This document shows positions 62,310-64,000 of a stretch of DNA of 64,000 nucleotides, piece by piece; the stretch's first letter is position 1; each line of letters begins with the position of its first letter. This stretch comes from an uncultured Pelagibacteraceae bacterium (GTDB lineage: Bacteria; Pseudomonadota; Alphaproteobacteria; Pelagibacterales; Pelagibacteraceae). Below the pieces are notes generated by a model, which searched no databases, was not told where the DNA came from, and worked only from the letters and a program-made list of their open reading frames with translations. A program made the position numbers and the translations under genes. The DNA is taken from positions 1-64,000 of the forward strand of contig CABXRR010000001.1 of the NCBI GenBank assembly GCA_902514695.1, read 5' to 3'.

Positions 62310-64000
62310 ATGTCAGATAAATTCAATAAAATCTACGAACAATCAATAAATAATCCTGAGAAATTTTGGAGTGATGCATCAAACGACATCTTTTGGTTTA
62401 AAAAACCAACTAAGATTTTAAATAACTCAAACCCTCCTTTTTACAAATGGTTCGAAGATGGAGTAACAAACACTTGTTACAATGCATTAGATGTTCATAT
62501 TGATCGAGGAAATGGAAAAAGAATTGCACTAATATACGACAGTCCAATCACGGGTAATAAAAGTAAGTTTACTTATGAGGAACTCAGATCAAAAGTTTCA
62601 AAATTTGCTGGAGCTCTTAAAGATCAAGGTGTTAATAAAGGAGACAGAGTAATCATTTACATGCCCATGATACCAGAGGCAGTAGTAGCTATGCTTGCAA
62701 GTGCAAGAATAGGAGCAATACACTCAGTGGTGTTTGGAGGATTTGCCTCTAATGAGCTTGCCAGCAGAATTGATGACAGCAAAGCAAAAGTATTAGTCAC
62801 TGCTTCTTGTGGTTTTGAGCCAGGAAGAACAGTTGAGTATAAACCTTTAGTAGACGAAGCCATTAAACAAGCCAAACATAAAATTGATAAGATGATTTTA
62901 TTTCAAAGACCAGGTCATGAAGTAAAATTAAATGCTCCTAACGAAGTTAGTTGGAAGGAAGTCGTTTCAGCAGCAAAAGAAATTGATTGTGTTGAAATGA
63001 ATTCAAATGAATTTGCTTATATACTTTATACTTCAGGAACAACAGGAACTCCTAAAGGTATTGTAAGAGATATTGGTGGACATATTGTTGCATTAAAATG
63101 GACAATGAAAAATATATACAACATAGATGAGGGTGACATATGGTGGTCTGCAAGTGATATAGGTTGGATAGTTGGGCACTCTTATATTGTTTACGCTCCA
63201 CTGTTTAAAGGTTGTACGACTGTATTATTCGAAGGAAAGCCAGTTGGAACACCAGATGCTGGTGCTTTTTGGAAAATTATATCTGAATACAAAGTTAAAT
63301 CTTTGTTCACAGCTCCAACTGCTTTTAGGGCAATTAAAAAAGAAGATCCAGATGGAAAATTTTTTTCTAAATATGATTTGAGTAAATTTGAAAGTCTTTT
63401 TCTTGCAGGTGAAAGAGCAGACCCAGATACGATTAAATGGGCTGAAAATCTATTAAAGGTTCCTGTAATAGACCATTGGTGGCAAACTGAAACAAGTTGG
63501 GCAATAAGTTCAAATTGTACAGGTATTGAAATGATGAAAACTAAATATGGTTCTGCATGTAAAGCTGTTCCTGGTTATGATGTAAAAATTATTAAATCGG
63601 ATCAAACTTTAGCAAAGCCAAATGAAATGGGGGACATTGTAGTTAAACTTCCTTTACCTCCTGGAACCTTCCCGACTCTTTGGAATGCCGATCAAAGATA
63701 CAAAGAAAACTATATGTCTAATTATGAAGGTTATTATCAAACTTATGATGCAGGTCATATAGATGAAGATGGATATATTTGGATAATGTCTAGAACTGAC
63801 GACATTATTAATGTCGCTGGTCATAGATTATCAACTGGTGCTATTGAGGAAGTTCTATCTGAACACCAATCAGTTGCTGAATGTGCGGTTCTAGGAATTG
63901 CAGATAAATTGAAAGGACAATTGCCAATTGGATTAATAGTATTAAAAGCAGGTGTAGATAAAGAAAATGAGACGATATCTAAAGAATGTATTCAAATGGT
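62310..64000 (+). CDS. prpE: propionyl-CoA/acetyl-CoA synthetase (3' end cut by window)
   Basis: The frame from ATG 62310 stays open to the window edge (563 codons), so it is missing from the ORF track. It starts MSDKFNKIYEQSINNPEKFW and contains YDSPITGNKSKFTYEELRSKVSKFAGAL, IPEAVVAMLASARIGAIHSVVFGGFA, ATP motif YILYTSGTTGTPKGIVRD, DHWWQTETSW and SRTDDIINVAGHRLSTGAIEE. The SCGFEPGRTVEYKPLVDEAI segment is PrpE-like, favouring propionate over acetate, though acetate use is possible. The lysine-containing C-terminal end lies outside the window. Confidence 0.9.
   Translation, partial: MSDKFNKIYEQSINNPEKFWSDASNDIFWFKKPTKILNNSNPPFYKWFEDGVTNTCYNALDVHIDRGNGKRIALIYDSPITGNKSKFTYEELRSKVSKFAGALKDQGVNKGDRVIIYMPMIPEAVVAMLASARIGAIHSVVFGGFASNELASRIDDSKAKVLVTASCGFEPGRTVEYKPLVDEAIKQAKHKIDKMILFQRPGHEVKLNAPNEVSWKEVVSAAKEIDCVEMNSNEFAYILYTSGTTGTPKGIVRDIGGHIVALKWTMKNIYNIDEGDIWWSASDIGWIVGHSYIVYAPLFKGCTTVLFEGKPVGTPDAGAFWKIISEYKVKSLFTAPTAFRAIKKEDPDGKFFSKYDLSKFESLFLAGERADPDTIKWAENLLKVPVIDHWWQTETSWAISSNCTGIEMMKTKYGSACKAVPGYDVKIIKSDQTLAKPNEMGDIVVKLPLPPGTFPTLWNADQRYKENYMSNYEGYYQTYDAGHIDEDGYIWIMSRTDDIINVAGHRLSTGAIEEVLSEHQSVAECAVLGIADKLKGQLPIGLIVLKAGVDKENETISKECIQM

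Noticed and set aside
1-64000. CRISPR arrays, tRNA/rRNA genes, insertion sequences, prophage genes
   Set aside because: No regularly spaced repeats, cloverleaf-like motifs, rRNA signature sequences, transposase motifs or phage structural genes were seen on either strand.

Overview
The window is a gene-dense, AT-rich stretch of a bacterial chromosome. Genes abut or overlap by 1-8 bases and no intergenic gap exceeds about 220 bases. The content points to a marine alphaproteobacterium of the SAR11 / Pelagibacter type: proteorhodopsin, a tandem glycine riboswitch ahead of gcvT, TRAP and osmolyte-type ABC transporters, an alphaproteobacterial DksA with a degenerate zinc site, and a GAAC-N7-GAAC SOS box. 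The lineage is inferred from gene content. I saw no rRNA, tRNA, CRISPR array, insertion sequence or prophage.

Layout. 1-7413 (+): end of an unknown gene, an HPP membrane protein, then a formate dehydrogenase operon (fdhD, a fused NuoE/NuoF-type beta subunit, the molybdenum alpha subunit) closed by selO. 7418-10260 (-): 2OG-oxygenase-like protein, methyltransferase, FAD oxidoreductase, TspO. 10270-14760: an SDR enzyme facing a four-gene membrane-lipid cluster (FAD oxidoreductase, DUF1365, Cfa-like methyltransferase, DUF3833 lipoprotein). 14767-19314 (-): gcvTHP with riboswitch and promoter. 19311-25913: DMT transporter, split pxpBC / pxpA 5-oxoprolinase genes, a TPR protein, and a TRAP transporter. 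26027-38685: housekeeping genes (TerC-type protein, panB, guaA, a CBS-less guaB, rlmE, a glycosyltransferase, pssA, psd, icd, alaS, recA).

38793-53181 is the most unusual part. After tolC, a glycerate-kinase-like gene and a GFA protein comes an island of secreted proteins: three paralogous polysaccharide-lyase-like proteins, one dienelactone-hydrolase-like enzyme and three tandem serine beta-lactamase-fold paralogs. A LexA-controlled umuDC pair lies in the opposite orientation among the lyase paralogs. Two membrane glycosyltransferases follow. 53261-62093: dksA with two tiny membrane-protein ORFs, a MOSC gene flanked by a 22-base direct repeat, an Ehu-like amino-acid/ectoine-type ABC transporter, a second MOSC protein, a PhyH dioxygenase, a GST, a ferredoxin reductase with its ferredoxin, and a blue-tuned proteorhodopsin with its own terminator. 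The window ends inside a propionyl/acetyl-CoA synthetase gene.

Together the genes describe an oligotroph that gains extra energy from light and formate, imports small organic and amino acids through binding-protein transporters, and processes glycine with riboswitch control. The secreted-hydrolase island is the least explained part and the best candidate for something new.
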